From an uncultured Kineothrix sp. (GTDB taxonomy: Bacteria > Bacillota > Clostridia > Lachnospirales > Lachnospiraceae), in the NCBI GenBank assembly GCA_910587275.1, contig CAJUMD010000154.1:1-5020 (forward strand): a DNA stretch of 5,020 nucleotides, given 5' to 3'. The notes beneath the pieces were generated by a model. That model was not told where the DNA came from. It ran no database searches and saw only the letters and a program-made list of their open reading frames with translations. This document shows, piece after piece, positions 5,015-5,020 of the stretch. The position numbers and the translations under genes were made by a program. The first letter of the stretch is position 1, and every line of letters begins with the position of its first letter.

Positions 5015-5020
5015 GTTCCC

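Noticed and set aside
1..5020. CRISPR array, tRNA/rRNA gene, transposase or riboswitch
   Set aside because: No regularly spaced direct repeats, no tRNA or rRNA signature and no transposase-like frame seen on either strand. The short palindromic repeats carry no coding capacity, and no known vitamin riboswitch core was recognised before ecfA1.

Overview
All six recognisable genes lie on the minus strand, so transcription runs from high to low coordinates. In that order they are ecfA1, ecfA2, ecfT, truA, rplM and rpsI. This order, normally found just after rplQ at the end of the large ribosomal-protein cluster, is a conserved Firmicutes arrangement. Protein style (for example EcfT 'EARCYRGG', TruA 'GSRTDAGVHA'), mid-range GC, strong AGGAGG-type ribosome binding sites and the short intergenic palindromic repeats suggest a Clostridia genome, most likely Lachnospiraceae. 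The family-level guess is inference; no rRNA or other decisive marker is present.

Layout. 4669-5020 has no convincing gene. It holds three inverted repeats near the window edge, one copy of a short palindromic repeat, a sigma-A-like promoter and the ecfA1 leader. 2053-4668 encodes the complete energising module of a group II ECF vitamin/metal transporter: two ATPases (EcfA1, EcfA2) and the transmembrane coupling protein EcfT. The substrate-binding S components are not here, as is usual for the shared module. truA (tRNA pseudouridine synthase) overlaps the end of ecfT. 892-1324 is a 433-base gap with a perfect palindrome just after truA, a second inverted repeat, a second copy of the short palindromic repeat, a consensus promoter (TTGACA-17-TATAAT) and a structured leader of about 205 nt. 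rplM (L13) and rpsI (S9) follow as a two-gene ribosomal unit.

How they work together. The ecf genes abut or lie close together and truA overlaps ecfT, so these four are probably one transcript from the promoter at 4743-4771. rplM-rpsI has its own strong promoter, so ribosomal protein supply is probably uncoupled from transporter expression, and its long leader is the best candidate for autoregulation.

Overall this is a conserved housekeeping region. I see no undescribed multi-gene system. The points worth a second look are all non-coding: the rplM leader with its tiny ORF, the two related interspersed repeats, the palindrome behind truA, and the cluster of inverted repeats at the right edge.
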